A DNA stretch of 64,000 nucleotides from Vibrio bathopelagicus (lineage in GTDB: Bacteria; Pseudomonadota; Gammaproteobacteria; Enterobacterales; Vibrionaceae). Within the stretch, counting starts at the first letter, position 1; each line of letters begins with the position of its first letter. The position numbers and the translations under genes were made by a program. Shown here in pieces: positions 17,523 through 25,806 of this stretch. The stretch is taken from assembly GCF_014879975.1 (NCBI RefSeq), contig NZ_CP062500.1:2294001-2358000 (forward strand). Direction: 5' to 3'. Below the pieces are notes generated by a model. The model was not told where the DNA came from. It made no database searches and saw nothing but the letters and a program-made list of their open reading frames with translations.

Positions 17523-18713
17523 ATGGCTAAACTCGATGCCTACTTTGGTGAATACGGTGGTCAATACGTACCGCAGATCCTAGTGCCAGCACTAGACCAA
17601 CTTGAACAAGCATTTATTGATGCACAAGCCGATCCTGAGTTCCGCAGTGAATTCATGACGCTTCTTCAAGAGTACGCTGGTCGTCCAACGGCACTAACGC
17701 TGGCTCGCAACCTAACTAAAGGTACAAAGACCAAACTGTATCTTAAGCGTGAAGACTTACTGCACGGTGGCGCGCACAAAACAAACCAAGTACTTGGTCA
17801 AGCATTGCTAGCAAAACGTATGGGTAAGCAAGAAATCATCGCTGAAACAGGCGCTGGCCAGCACGGTGTTGCAACTGCTCTAGCTTGTGCTCTATTAGGT
17901 CTTAAGTGCCGTGTTTACATGGGTGCAAAAGACGTTGAACGTCAAAGCCCGAACGTGTTCCGTATGAAGCTAATGGGCGCAGAGGTTATCCCTGTTCATT
18001 CTGGCTCTTCAACGCTAAAAGATGCATGTAACGAAGCGCTACGTGACTGGTCTGCAACTTATGAAGACGCGCACTACCTATTGGGTACTGCGGCTGGTCC
18101 TCACCCATTCCCAACGATTGTTCGCGATTTTCAACGCATGATTGGTGAAGAAACGAAGCACCAAATCCTAGCTCGTGAAGGTCGCCTTCCTGATGCGGTT
18201 ATCGCTTGTGTCGGCGGTGGTTCAAACGCTATCGGTATGTTTGCAGATTTCATTGAAGAAGAGTCAGTTCGTCTAATCGGTGTAGAGCCAGCAGGTAAAG
18301 GCATTGATACCGACCAACACGGCGCGCCGCTTAAACACGGTAAAACGGGTATCTTCTTCGGTATGAAAGCACCACTGATGCAAGATGAGAATGGCCAAGT
18401 AGAAGAGTCTTACTCTGTTTCTGCGGGTCTAGATTTCCCATCAGTTGGTCCTCAACACGCTCACCTAAATGCTATTGGCCGTGCTGAATACGACAACGTG
18501 ACCGATGATGAAGCGCTAGAAGCGTTCCAATTGATTGCACGTAAAGAAGGTATTATCGCAGCGCTAGAGTCATCTCATGCCTTGGCTCATGCAGTTAAAA
18601 TGGCTCACGACGACCCAGAGAAAGAACAGCTATTAGTCGTTAACTTATCTGGTCGTGGTGACAAAGACATTTTCTCTGTACACGACATTCTTAAAGAGAA
18701 AGGAGCATTATAA
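17523..18713 (+). CDS. trpB: Tryptophan synthase beta subunit
   Basis: A 396-residue PLP enzyme that joins indole and serine to form tryptophan. The PLP lysine is in [12 protein letters not shown] near residues 84-95, with the PLP-phosphate loop [10 protein letters not shown] near 229-238. Other conserved parts are [11 protein letters not shown] at the N terminus and [12 protein letters not shown]. Its stop codon overlaps the trpA start by one base (TAATG), giving translational coupling and equal output for the alpha2beta2 complex. Confidence 0.98.
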   Translation: MAKLDAYFGEYGGQYVPQILVPALDQLEQAFIDAQADPEFRSEFMTLLQEYAGRPTALTLARNLTKGTKTKLYLKREDLLHGGAHKTNQVLGQALLAKRMGKQEIIAETGAGQHGVATALACALLGLKCRVYMGAKDVERQSPNVFRMKLMGAEVIPVHSGSSTLKDACNEALRDWSATYEDAHYLLGTAAGPHPFPTIVRDFQRMIGEETKHQILAREGRLPDAVIACVGGGSNAIGMFADFIEEESVRLIGVEPAGKGIDTDQHGAPLKHGKTGIFFGMKAPLMQDENGQVEESYSVSAGLDFPSVGPQHAHLNAIGRAEYDNVTDDEALEAFQLIARKEGIIAALESSHALAHAVKMAHDDPEKEQLLVVNLSGRGDKDIFSVHDILKEKGAL

Positions 18714-19519
18714 TGGATCGCTATCAATCACTCTTCACTCGCTTAGCTGAAAAGAATCAGGGCGCATTCGTGCCATTCGTAACGGTTGGCGATCCTAATC
18801 CAGAGCAATCACTTAAGATCATGGAAACGCTAGTTGAAGCGGGTGCTGACGCACTTGAGCTTGGTATTCCATTCTCAGATCCGCTTGCAGATGGCCCGAC
18901 AATCCAAGGGGCGAATATTCGCGCGTTAAATTCAAAAGTAACGCCAGATGTGTGCTTCGATCTTATCGGTCAAATTCGTACTAAATACCCAGAACTACCA
19001 ATTGGCCTACTGATGTACGCGAACTTGGTTTACGCTCGTGGTATCGAGAACTTCTACGAGCGTTGTGCGAATGCGGGGATCGACTCAGTATTGATTGCTG
19101 ACGTACCGACTAACGAAAGTGCCGAGTTTGTTGCAGCTGCTGAGAAGTTTGGCGTTCACCCAATCTTTATTGCGCCACCAACAGCAAGTGATGAGACGCT
19201 TAAGTCAGTGTCTGAACTAGGTGGCGGCTACACTTACCTACTTTCTCGTGCTGGCGTAACCGGTGCTGAAACCAAAGCAAACATGCCTGTGACGGCTCTA
19301 CTTGATCGCTTGAATAAGTTTGATGCGCCACCAGCACTGCTTGGTTTTGGTATCTCAGCTCCTGAACAAGTGAAAGAAGCGATTGAAGCTGGCGCTGCCG
19401 GTGCTATCTCTGGCTCAGCGGTTGTGAAGATTATTGAAAGCAACGTTGAACAACCAGAAGCAATGCTTAAAGCACTTGCGGAGTTTGTAACGCCAATGAA
19501 AGCGGCTACGCAGAAGTAA
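18713..19519 (+). CDS. trpA: Tryptophan synthase alpha subunit
   Basis: A 268-residue TIM barrel that cleaves indole-3-glycerol phosphate and channels indole to TrpB. The catalytic Glu and Asp are in the motifs [19 protein letters not shown], near residues 46-64. The phosphate loop [10 protein letters not shown] is near 211-220, with GAISGSAVV near 230. Start ATG overlaps the trpB stop. It is the last gene of the operon and is followed by a strong terminator at 19557-19587. Confidence 0.98.
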   Translation: MDRYQSLFTRLAEKNQGAFVPFVTVGDPNPEQSLKIMETLVEAGADALELGIPFSDPLADGPTIQGANIRALNSKVTPDVCFDLIGQIRTKYPELPIGLLMYANLVYARGIENFYERCANAGIDSVLIADVPTNESAEFVAAAEKFGVHPIFIAPPTASDETLKSVSELGGGYTYLLSRAGVTGAETKANMPVTALLDRLNKFDAPPALLGFGISAPEQVKEAIEAGAAGAISGSAVVKIIESNVEQPEAMLKALAEFVTPMKAATQK

Positions 19520-19556
19520 TCTACGGTCACTAAATAGAACCAATGATTCAAATAGT

Positions 19557-19587
19557 AAAAGGCTCCACAACTGTGGAGCCTTTTTTA
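19557..19587 (+). terminator. trp operon terminator
   Basis: A perfect 9-base stem, GGCTCCACA/TGTGGAGCC, with a 2-base gap is preceded by AAAA and followed by TTTTTTA. The T-tract ends seven bases before the left end of the insertion sequence. Confidence 0.93.
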
Positions 19588-19593
19588 TTGCTT

Positions 19594-19619
19594 TGTACCG
19601 TCCTAAATATGGTTGACAC
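19594..19619. repeat. Left terminal inverted repeat of the IS
   Basis: A 26-base end beginning TGTACCGTCC and ending GGTTGACAC, partner of 20860-20885. The middle is A/T-rich and less conserved between the two ends. Confidence 0.85.
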
Positions 19620-19646
19620 ATTTCCAACATGAAATTGGAGAGTGTC

Positions 19647-20048
19647 ATGAAAACAACAAGTAGACGTACTCAACGAGATTATTCTCTTGCCTTTAAATTG
19701 GCAGTCGTAAGCCAAGTTGAAAAAGGCGAAATGACTTATAAGCAAGCTCAAGAACGTTATGGGATCCAAGGTCGCTCTACCGTTTTAGTTTGGCTTCGCA
19801 AACATGGTCAACTAGATTGGTCTAAAGGAATAGAACAATCGAGAGCGTTAGGAGCGACTATGTCAAACTCTTCCTCAACTCAAACCCCAGAGCAACGAAT
19901 CAAAGAACTCGAGCAGCAATTAGAAGAAACTCAGCTCAAAGCTCAGTTCTTTGAAGCGGTTGTAAAAGTCATGGATCGAGATTTCGGAGTCCGAATTTCA
20001 AAGAAGCGCAAGGCCGAGTTATTAAGGAAAAAACGGTCAGAAAGTTGA
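19647..20048 (+). CDS. IS3-family transposase OrfA
   Basis: 133 residues from the ATG at 19647, which has GGAGAG upstream; an ATG at 19629 without such a site is less likely. The N-terminal half holds a helix-turn-helix that would bind the IS ends (YSLAFKLAVVSQVEKGEMTY, then YGIQGRSTVLVWLRK). A heptad leucine region follows (RIKELEQQLEETQLKAQFF), the oligomerisation zipper of IS3 OrfA. It ends in the lysine codons AAA AAA, where a -1 shift can join it to orfB. Confidence 0.93.
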   Translation: MKTTSRRTQRDYSLAFKLAVVSQVEKGEMTYKQAQERYGIQGRSTVLVWLRKHGQLDWSKGIEQSRALGATMSNSSSTQTPEQRIKELEQQLEETQLKAQFFEAVVKVMDRDFGVRISKKRKAELLRKKRSES

Positions 20049-20052
20049 CCGT
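20028..20052 (+). promoter_or_regulatory. Programmed -1 frameshift signal of the IS
   Basis: Six A residues (20028-20033, orfA codons AAA AAA) are followed at once by the perfect 7-base stem ACGGTCA (20033-20039)/TGACCGT (20046-20052) with loop GAAAGT. OrfB is in the -1 frame. A slippery A-run plus a hairpin is the known way IS3 elements make the OrfAB transposase. Here the orfA stop TGA and the TTG of orfB lie within the stem and loop edge. Confidence 0.8.
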
Positions 20053-20851
20053 CACTAAAGCTTGTCACTTCATAGGTATTACACGACAAGCTTTCTACAA
20101 GCGCTGTGTTGCAGAAATTCATCAGACAAAGAAAGATGAATCCGTACTCGGTTTTGTGAAGGAGCAAAGGATGATGCACCCTCGTATAGGGACTCGTAAG
20201 ATCAAGTATTTACTTGCTCAAAACGATATTGAAATCGGGCGAGACCGCTTATTCTCTCTGCTGAGAATGAATCGATTATTAGTACAGAATCGAAGGGCTT
20301 ACCATCGAACCACAAACAGTAATCATCGCTTTTACTGCCATCCAAATCGAATCAAAGAAGGCTTAATACCGGAAGGTCCAGAGCAATTATGGGTTGCCGA
20401 TATTACTTATCTAGCAACGCGGCGTGGTAGTACTTATCTCAGTTTAGTGACGGACGCTTACTCAAGAAAAATCGTGGGCTATCACATAAGTGATGATATG
20501 AAAGCTCGCACGGTCAAGCAGGCCTTTTTAAACGCGTTGAAAGAGCGGAAGAATACAGGTGAGCTTGTCCATCACTCAGATCGAGGTGTTCAGTACTGCT
20601 CTGTTGAATACCAAGAGTTGCATCGACAGTATGATGTATCTTGCTCAATGACTGATGGCTATGACTGTTATCAGAATGCGTTGGCAGAGAGGATCAACGG
20701 AATACTGAAGATGGAGTATCTGTTGAATAAGCCTAATGATTTAGATGAAGCAAAGAAAATGGTCGCTGAATCAGTAAAAATCTATAATGAATATAGGCCT
20801 CACACAGCTCTAAAATACAAAACGCCCGATGAAGTACATCGAGCGTTTTAG
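20045..20851 (+). CDS. IS3-family transposase OrfB (DDE domain)
   Basis: 268 residues as drawn, but probably made mainly as an OrfAB fusion by -1 frameshifting. The rve-type integrase core holds the DDE triad: Asp in WVADITYL near residue 118, Asp in VHHSDRGVQY near 178, and Glu in NALAERINGILKMEY near 215. An N-terminal HTH_21-like part (MMHPRIGTRKIKYLL) precedes it. The drawn start is a TTG that overlaps the orfA stop. No internal stop or shift is visible, so the element looks active. Confidence 0.95.
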   Translation: MTVTKACHFIGITRQAFYKRCVAEIHQTKKDESVLGFVKEQRMMHPRIGTRKIKYLLAQNDIEIGRDRLFSLLRMNRLLVQNRRAYHRTTNSNHRFYCHPNRIKEGLIPEGPEQLWVADITYLATRRGSTYLSLVTDAYSRKIVGYHISDDMKARTVKQAFLNALKERKNTGELVHHSDRGVQYCSVEYQELHRQYDVSCSMTDGYDCYQNALAERINGILKMEYLLNKPNDLDEAKKMVAESVKIYNEYRPHTALKYKTPDEVHRAF

Positions 20852-20859
20852 TCAATCAA

Positions 20860-20885
20860 GTGTCAACCCATATCAGGACGGGTCA
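20860..20885. repeat. Right terminal inverted repeat of the IS
   Basis: A 26-base end that reads TGACCCGTCC...GGGTTGACAC on the minus strand. It is the partner of 19594-19619. Confidence 0.85.
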
Positions 20886-20901
20886 CTTTTCATTTGAGCA
20901 A

Positions 20902-21699
20902 TCACTCATAGGCTTTCATCGCTTTCTTGATTGCGGCCTCATTGAGTGTCGCTTTGATCGGGTCGGTTATCTTCTCCACTAGATCGATTGGCATTGGAAA
21001 GATGATGGTGGAGGTTCTTTCGTTAGCCACCTCAGTTAGAGTTTGCATATATCGCAATTGAATGGCGTTAGGCGCTTGATTCAACACCTCTGCGGCTTCT
21101 CGTAACTTAGAGGATGCTTCAAGCTCACCGGTAGCATGTATTACCTTAGCTCGACGAGAACGTTCGGCTTCGGCTTGTTTAGCAAGGGCTCTCACCATAC
21201 TGTCATCCAGATCAACATGCTTGATCTCGACATTGGCAATCTTGATTCCCCAGTTGTCGGTATGTTGATCCAAGATCGCTTGTAAGTCTCTATTGAGCTC
21301 TTCACGCTCAGACAACAGCTCATCCAACTCATGTTGCCCTAGTACTGAACGCAGCGTTGTTTGCGAAAGTTGGCTGGTGGCTTCAAGATAGTTCTCAACA
21401 TTGTTAATCGCCATCTTAGGATCAAGCACGCGGAAATAGACCACCGCATTCACCTTGACCGACACATTATCTCGAGTGATCAAATCTTGCGTCGGTACAT
21501 CCAATACAATGGTTCGAAGGTCAACTCGCACGATTTGTTGGATGAAAGGAATGATGATAATCAAACCCGGCCCTTTCACACCGTAAAAGCGCCCGAGGAA
21601 GAACACCACTGCACGCTCGTACTCGCGCAGCACTCTGAACATGCTGGCTATCAACAAGATAACGAGCACAATGACAATACCTATAGTGTGTATAAACAT
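20902..21699 (-). CDS. Slipin (stomatin/SPFH-domain membrane protein)
   Basis: 265 residues. One N-terminal transmembrane helix (residues 5-20) is followed by the SPFH/band-7 domain: [54 protein letters not shown]-terminal alpha-helical region ([23 protein letters not shown]) probably oligomerises. Slipins pair with an NfeD protease that is thought to cleave their C terminus, and nfeD indeed lies 69 bases upstream in the same direction. The role is membrane microdomain organisation or quality control. Its 3' end is 14 bases from the IS target duplication, so any native terminator here may have been displaced. Confidence 0.92.
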   Translation of the reverse strand: MFIHTIGIVIVLVILLIASMFRVLREYERAVVFFLGRFYGVKGPGLIIIIPFIQQIVRVDLRTIVLDVPTQDLITRDNVSVKVNAVVYFRVLDPKMAINNVENYLEATSQLSQTTLRSVLGQHELDELLSEREELNRDLQAILDQHTDNWGIKIANVEIKHVDLDDSMVRALAKQAEAERSRRAKVIHATGELEASSKLREAAEVLNQAPNAIQLRYMQTLTEVANERTSTIIFPMPIDLVEKITDPIKATLNEAAIKKAMKAYE

Positions 21700-21768
21700 A
21701 ACCGCCCCCTAATGGTAACGATGGCTAAGCAAATAATAATTCAATAACGTTTGTTCTAGCATGTCGCG

Positions 21769-23175
21769 CTAGCTAGATTTCGATGATGTATCATCGGGCA
21801 GCGCTTCAACATCCAAAGATAGCCCCGTCAACTTGGTGACTCTGATGATCTGCCCCGCTTGCAATTCACTCGCGCATTTGGCTTGCCATATCTCACCTTC
21901 GACCAACACTCGACCCGATCCAGGGAAACCGCTTACAACTTTGCCCGTGTCACCGACAACCGCTTCCATCCCCGTGGTCACTGGCTTGTTCCTCACTCGA
22001 ACTAACATGGATATAGTGACGACGATAAAGGCAACAGAGAACAAACTGATCCCAATGATTAGCGGCAATGCAATTTGGTAACCCGGCACCTCTGTGTCCA
22101 TCAGCATGATCGAGCCCAAAGTGAATGCAGCGACGCCACCCAACCCGAAGATACCAAAGCTCGGGCTAAAGGCTTCTGCCACCATTAGGGCAATTCCCAA
22201 TAGAATTAACGCAAGGCCCGCGTAACTCACAGGCAGCATTTGTAAGGAATACATGGCGAGTAGCAAACAAATCCCCCCTAATACACCCGGTAAACCAACT
22301 CCGGGGTTATAGAACTCAAGGAGCAAGCCATAGATACCGATGAGCATCAGAATGTAAGCGACATTTGGATTAGTAATCACCGAAAGCAAGCTGAAGCGCC
22401 AATCTTGCTCTCGCTCGACAAAAGTCACCTCATTGAGCTGAATTTCCTGACTGACACCGTTGATTGTGATGGCACGTCCATTACTCAGTTCAACCAATTG
22501 TTGTAGATCGCTCGCGATGAAATCAATCACATTAAGCGTGAGCGCATTGTCTGAATCTAAGCTTGCTGCTTCTCTTACCGCCTTCTCTGCCCACTCTTCA
22601 TTGCGATTGTGCAGCTTAGCCAAACTTACGATATAAGCCGCTGCATCATTAATGACTTTCTTTTCCATCGCGGTGGTGGCTTTAACCTGATCAGAGTTTT
22701 GTGGCTCTTGAGTACTTTCATTGGCTGCAGAAGTGTCATCGTCTTTGTTACTGTCATCTTGAGGGGATAAAGGATTTGAAGGCGCTTTACCACCACCAAG
22801 AGAAACTGGTGTCGCAGCACCTAAGTTGGTACCGGGCGCCATTGAAGCGATATGACTGGCTAACAAGATATACGTCCCCGCGCTCGCAGCACGTGAGCCA
22901 GCAGGCCCCACCCATGTTGCGACGGGAATAGGTGATGTCGTGATCGCTCTAATGATGTCTCGCATCGACGTATCTAAACCGCCAGGCGTGTTCATTTTCA
23001 ATATGATGAGCTTAGCTTGCTCGTCGTGAGCTTGTTCTATCTCTCTTGTGAGGTAGTCACTCGTTGCAGGTCCAATACCACCATTAATCTCAATAACCCA
23101 AACATCATCAGCCTGAGCTAAGGCAGAACTAAATAGCAGAAGGAACGCAAATAAGCACTTCGATATAAAAGTCAT
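21769..23175 (-). CDS. nfeD: NfeD-family membrane-bound ClpP-class serine protease
   Basis: 468 residues. A signal peptide (residues 1-22) is followed by a ClpP-like protease domain with GGLDTSMRDII and the catalytic Ser in AASAGTYILLASH near residue 95-107. A polar low-complexity insert (DDSNKDDDTSAANEST) interrupts the domain near 140-165. Several transmembrane helices follow (residues 270-400), then a C-terminal OB-fold NfeD domain (VVGDTGKVVSGFPGSGRVLVEGEIW). This is the long NfeD1b form that partners with slipins, and the next gene is a slipin. It probably cleaves hydrophobic stretches of slipin and membrane proteins. Confidence 0.93.
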   Translation of the reverse strand: MTFISKCLFAFLLLFSSALAQADDVWVIEINGGIGPATSDYLTREIEQAHDEQAKLIILKMNTPGGLDTSMRDIIRAITTSPIPVATWVGPAGSRAASAGTYILLASHIASMAPGTNLGAATPVSLGGGKAPSNPLSPQDDSNKDDDTSAANESTQEPQNSDQVKATTAMEKKVINDAAAYIVSLAKLHNRNEEWAEKAVREAASLDSDNALTLNVIDFIASDLQQLVELSNGRAITINGVSQEIQLNEVTFVEREQDWRFSLLSVITNPNVAYILMLIGIYGLLLEFYNPGVGLPGVLGGICLLLAMYSLQMLPVSYAGLALILLGIALMVAEAFSPSFGIFGLGGVAAFTLGSIMLMDTEVPGYQIALPLIIGISLFSVAFIVVTISMLVRVRNKPVTTGMEAVVGDTGKVVSGFPGSGRVLVEGEIWQAKCASELQAGQIIRVTKLTGLSLDVEALPDDTSSKSS

Positions 23176-23644
23176 GCACCTTCTCCTTACAACTGAGATG
23201 CTAGATTGACGTTTTATTCAAGCGTAGAGGTAACATCTTGGTAATAAATAGATACCTTAAGCATAGTTCAGGCTAAATTTCGCACAACCAACATCTCATG
23301 TTCTCTCCTTCTAGGCCTGTATGAAAAACACTCACCAATGAAGATTAAATGTTAATAAAAATGAGTTAACAGAACCCCACCAAAAGCATTCACAAAATCA
23401 CAGCGATCAAATCTTTTATAAATTAAACAAATAACGCATCAACCAAAAACCAAAGCAAACGTTTGCCTTGGTGTAAAAAAACACCTAATAGCGATTCACC
23501 TCCTGTTTTTAAGAGACTTTCACCTCCGCTCATATTGATAAATGTAAAAGATACGTGTAAAACTCTTCGCGAAATATTTATCCAATGGTACATCGTACAT
23601 TGGTGAGTAATTCTGGGATTTTTATATTTAGTAGCACAGAGGTT
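23176..23644. other. Regulatory intergenic region between nfeD and the symporter
   Basis: 469 bases between divergent genes. It contains a PurR-like palindrome (23453-23468), a small hairpin GGTGT/ACACC (23470-23485), and two copies of TTCACCTCC (23495-23503, 23519-23527), the complement of a Shine-Dalgarno sequence. The long leader (about 180 bases from the palindrome to the ATG) suggests RNA-level control. I saw no recognised riboswitch fold and cannot fix the promoters. Confidence 0.5.
23453..23468. promoter_or_regulatory. PurR/LacI-type operator upstream of the symporter
   Basis: GCAAACGTTTGC (23455-23466) is a perfect palindrome and equals the core of the PurR consensus ACGCAAACGTTTNCGT. 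The extended sequence CCAAAGCAAACGTTTGCCTTGG is symmetric apart from one pair. It lies about 180 bases before the symporter start. PurR is the best guess by motif; another LacI-family protein is possible. Confidence 0.55.
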
Positions 23645-24904
23645 ATGGAAGTGTTAAAAGAAAAGAGTTTACTAAGCAACATCGGCATTCAAGTCGTTAT
23701 TGCAATGATCATCGGTACCGTAGTCGGCGCGATGATGGGTGACAGCGCAACAATGTTCGCTCCACTGGGTGCTATCTTCATCAATTTGATCAAGATGCTG
23801 GTTATTCCTCTAGTCGCGGTTGCCCTAATTTCAGGTGCTGCTGGTCTAGGTAATAGCTCATCGGCTGGAAAAGTCGGTGTAACTACACTGGGTTACTTTG
23901 CACTAACGTCTGCACTTGCTGTAGCACTAGCGCTTGTAATGGGTGAAGTGTTCGAACCAGGTCGCGGTATCGATGTTTCTGGCGTTGAAGGTATGTTCTC
24001 TTCAGAATACGCTGCGAAAGGCGAGCTTCCGACATTCTGGGCAACCATCACTGGCATGATCCCTACCAACGTTTTCCAATCACTGAATGAAGCAAACATC
24101 CTGCAAATTCTCGTTTTCTGCTTATTCTTTGGTATTGCGATTTCTAAACAAGCAAAAGAGAAGCGTGACCCTATCATCAACGGTGTAAATGCTATCGTTG
24201 ACGCTATGGTATGGATGATCAACAAAGTTATGATCATTGCACCACTTGGCGTATTCGGCCTTATGGCTGAAGCTGTAGGTACGTTTGGTTTTGGCGCGCT
24301 TATGGTCGTGTTCAAGCTATTCATTGTTTACATCGCTGCGATTCTTATCTTCGGCTTTGTTGCTTACCCGCTGATGATTCAAATCTTCACTAAAACTTCT
24401 GCGAAGAAATTCCTAGTAGCAATGAAGAAGCCACAAGCGGTTGCTCTATCAACAGCCTCTTCTATGGCTACGCTGCCAGTAACAATGGAAACAGTAGAAA
24501 AAGAACTTGGCGTTCGTAACTCTACCGCTTCATTCGTTCTGCCTTTAGGCGCGACGATCAACATGTCTGGTAACGCGATCTACTACGGCCTAGTTGCTAT
24601 CTTCTTTGCACAACTGTTCAACATCGACCTTTCTATGGGTGCTTACGTTGCTATCATCGTAACCTCTACGCTAGGTGCTGTTGGTCAAGCAGGTGTTCCA
24701 GGTCCTTCTTTCCTAGTGGTTGCCGTTCTTCTAGCAGCTGGTATCCCGATCGAAGGTCTACCTCTGTTGTTCGCTCTAGACCGTATCTTCGATATGATTC
24801 GTACTGCTCTGAACATCACGGGTGATGCGGCATGTGCAGTAATCGTTGATTATCTAATCAAAGACGAAGAACAAGAAGCTGAGCTACAAAAACAGCAAGC
24901 GTAA
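23645..24904 (+). CDS. Dicarboxylate/amino acid:cation symporter (DAACS family)
   Basis: 419 residues from the ATG at 23645, with AGAGG just upstream; an in-frame ATG at 23585 has no ribosome site and adds a foreign stretch. It is a GltPh-type transporter of eight helices and two hairpins. Signature parts are LIKMLVIPLVAVALISGAAGL near residue 45-65, the serine-rich ALSTASSMATLPVTMETVEKELGV hairpin (residues 265-290), FVLPLGATINMSGNAIYYG, and GVPGPSFLVVAVLLAAGIP. It would import glutamate, aspartate or C4-dicarboxylates with Na+ or H+. Substrate cannot be fixed by eye. Confidence 0.9.
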   Translation: MEVLKEKSLLSNIGIQVVIAMIIGTVVGAMMGDSATMFAPLGAIFINLIKMLVIPLVAVALISGAAGLGNSSSAGKVGVTTLGYFALTSALAVALALVMGEVFEPGRGIDVSGVEGMFSSEYAAKGELPTFWATITGMIPTNVFQSLNEANILQILVFCLFFGIAISKQAKEKRDPIINGVNAIVDAMVWMINKVMIIAPLGVFGLMAEAVGTFGFGALMVVFKLFIVYIAAILIFGFVAYPLMIQIFTKTSAKKFLVAMKKPQAVALSTASSMATLPVTMETVEKELGVRNSTASFVLPLGATINMSGNAIYYGLVAIFFAQLFNIDLSMGAYVAIIVTSTLGAVGQAGVPGPSFLVVAVLLAAGIPIEGLPLLFALDRIFDMIRTALNITGDAACAVIVDYLIKDEEQEAELQKQQA

Positions 24905-24955
24905 TCAATAAACGCTAAGTTGGCGGTGGTTGAATTGATACCGCAGACATAAACG

Positions 24956-24992
24956 AAAAAATCCGAGAGCCTCATAGCTCTCGGATTTTTTG
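24956..24992 (+). terminator. Terminator after the symporter gene
   Basis: AAAAAATCCGAGAGC and GCTCTCGGATTTTTT form a 15-base stem with loop CTCATA. Being symmetric with A and T runs, it can also stop the minus-strand binding-protein operon. Confidence 0.93.
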
Positions 24993-25022
24993 TTTTAAGC
25001 GCTCGATTTTTATTTTAGTCGA

Positions 25023-25799
25023 CTACAAATCACTACCATAAATATCAAACGTGAAATACTTAGAAGCAATCTTGTCGTAAGTACCGTTCGCTCTTATTTC
25101 TTCGATGGCGGTGTTGAGCTGTTTAGCCAATTTTGAGTCCTGCTTTCTTAAAGCTAATGCAGTACCTTCGCCAATATAGGCTTTGTCGGTAACGGCTTTA
25201 CCCTTGAATTCAAAACCCTCACCTTCTTTCTTGTCTAAGAAAGCGAGAGACAGTTGGTCAGAATTACCAAACGTTAGATCTAAACGGCCATTTTGAAGAT
25301 CAAGGTATACCTCGTCCTGCCCAGTGTAACGCTTGATGTTAGCAACATCGCCAAACTTATCTGTCACGTAGCGATCGTGAATAGTACCTTGCTGAACACC
25401 AATAGTTTTACCTGCTAAGCCTGCCTCATCAATACTAAACTCTGTACTTTTGGCAGCTACAAACACGGCTGGCGTTTGGTAGTACTTGTCCGTGAACAAG
25501 ATCTTGCGCTTACGCTCTTCGGTAATACGCATTGAAGCCATAATCACGTCTGATTTTCTCGCCAATAAGCTTGGTATTAGTGAATCCCAGCTCTGTGATA
25601 CCCAAGTGCAATCTAGCTCTGCTTGCTCACACAAGGCATCAGCTATCTCAATATCAAATCCAACTGGCACACCATCGCTGTTTTTGTAGTTGAATGGCGG
25701 GTACGTAAAGTCTGACGCCAAACGGATTTCTTTCGCCTGTACTGTTGTACCAAGTAAAGCGGCCGCACAAGCAAGTCCTAATATTATCTTTTTCATCAT
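25023..25799 (-). CDS. Periplasmic amino-acid-binding protein (SBP family 3)
   Basis: 258 residues from the ATG at 25799 (alternatives 25805 and 25796). The signal peptide (KKIILGLACAAALLGTTVQA) is followed by KEIRLASDFTYPPFNY, then GFDIEIADALCEQ and WDSLIPSLLARKSDVIMASMRITEERKRKILFTDKYY. This is the pattern of lysine/arginine/ornithine/histidine-binding proteins. It starts seven bases after the upstream aminotransferase stop, so the two form an operon, but no permease or ATPase gene is next to it. It may serve a transporter encoded elsewhere or act as a sensor input. Confidence 0.9.
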   Translation of the reverse strand: MMKKIILGLACAAALLGTTVQAKEIRLASDFTYPPFNYKNSDGVPVGFDIEIADALCEQAELDCTWVSQSWDSLIPSLLARKSDVIMASMRITEERKRKILFTDKYYQTPAVFVAAKSTEFSIDEAGLAGKTIGVQQGTIHDRYVTDKFGDVANIKRYTGQDEVYLDLQNGRLDLTFGNSDQLSLAFLDKKEGEGFEFKGKAVTDKAYIGEGTALALRKQDSKLAKQLNTAIEEIRANGTYDKIASKYFTFDIYGSDL

Positions 25800-25806
25800 T
25801 GCCATC

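Larger units (their letters stand above)
19594..20885 (+). mobile_element. IS3-family insertion sequence, complete, with 3-bp target duplication
   Basis: A 1292-base element. The 26-base terminal inverted repeats at 19594-19619 and 20860-20885 match at 19 positions (both begin TG, share CCGTCCT and end GGTTGACAC). The element is flanked on each side by CTT (19591-19593 and 20886-20888), the 3-bp duplication usual for the family. It carries orfA and orfB in the -1 arrangement. Removing it and one CTT rejoins the trp terminator region to the end of the slipin gene, so the insertion is in a gene-free gap and appears recent and intact. The exact IS name was not determined. Confidence 0.93.

Noticed and set aside
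19629..20851. Treating orfA/orfB of the IS as a broken transposase gene
   Set aside because: The -1 overlap with an A6 run and a stem-loop is the normal programmed frameshift of the IS3 family, not a mutation.
23176..23644. Riboswitch (for example glycine) upstream of the symporter
   Set aside because: No conserved riboswitch core could be recognised; only short hairpins and repeats are visible.
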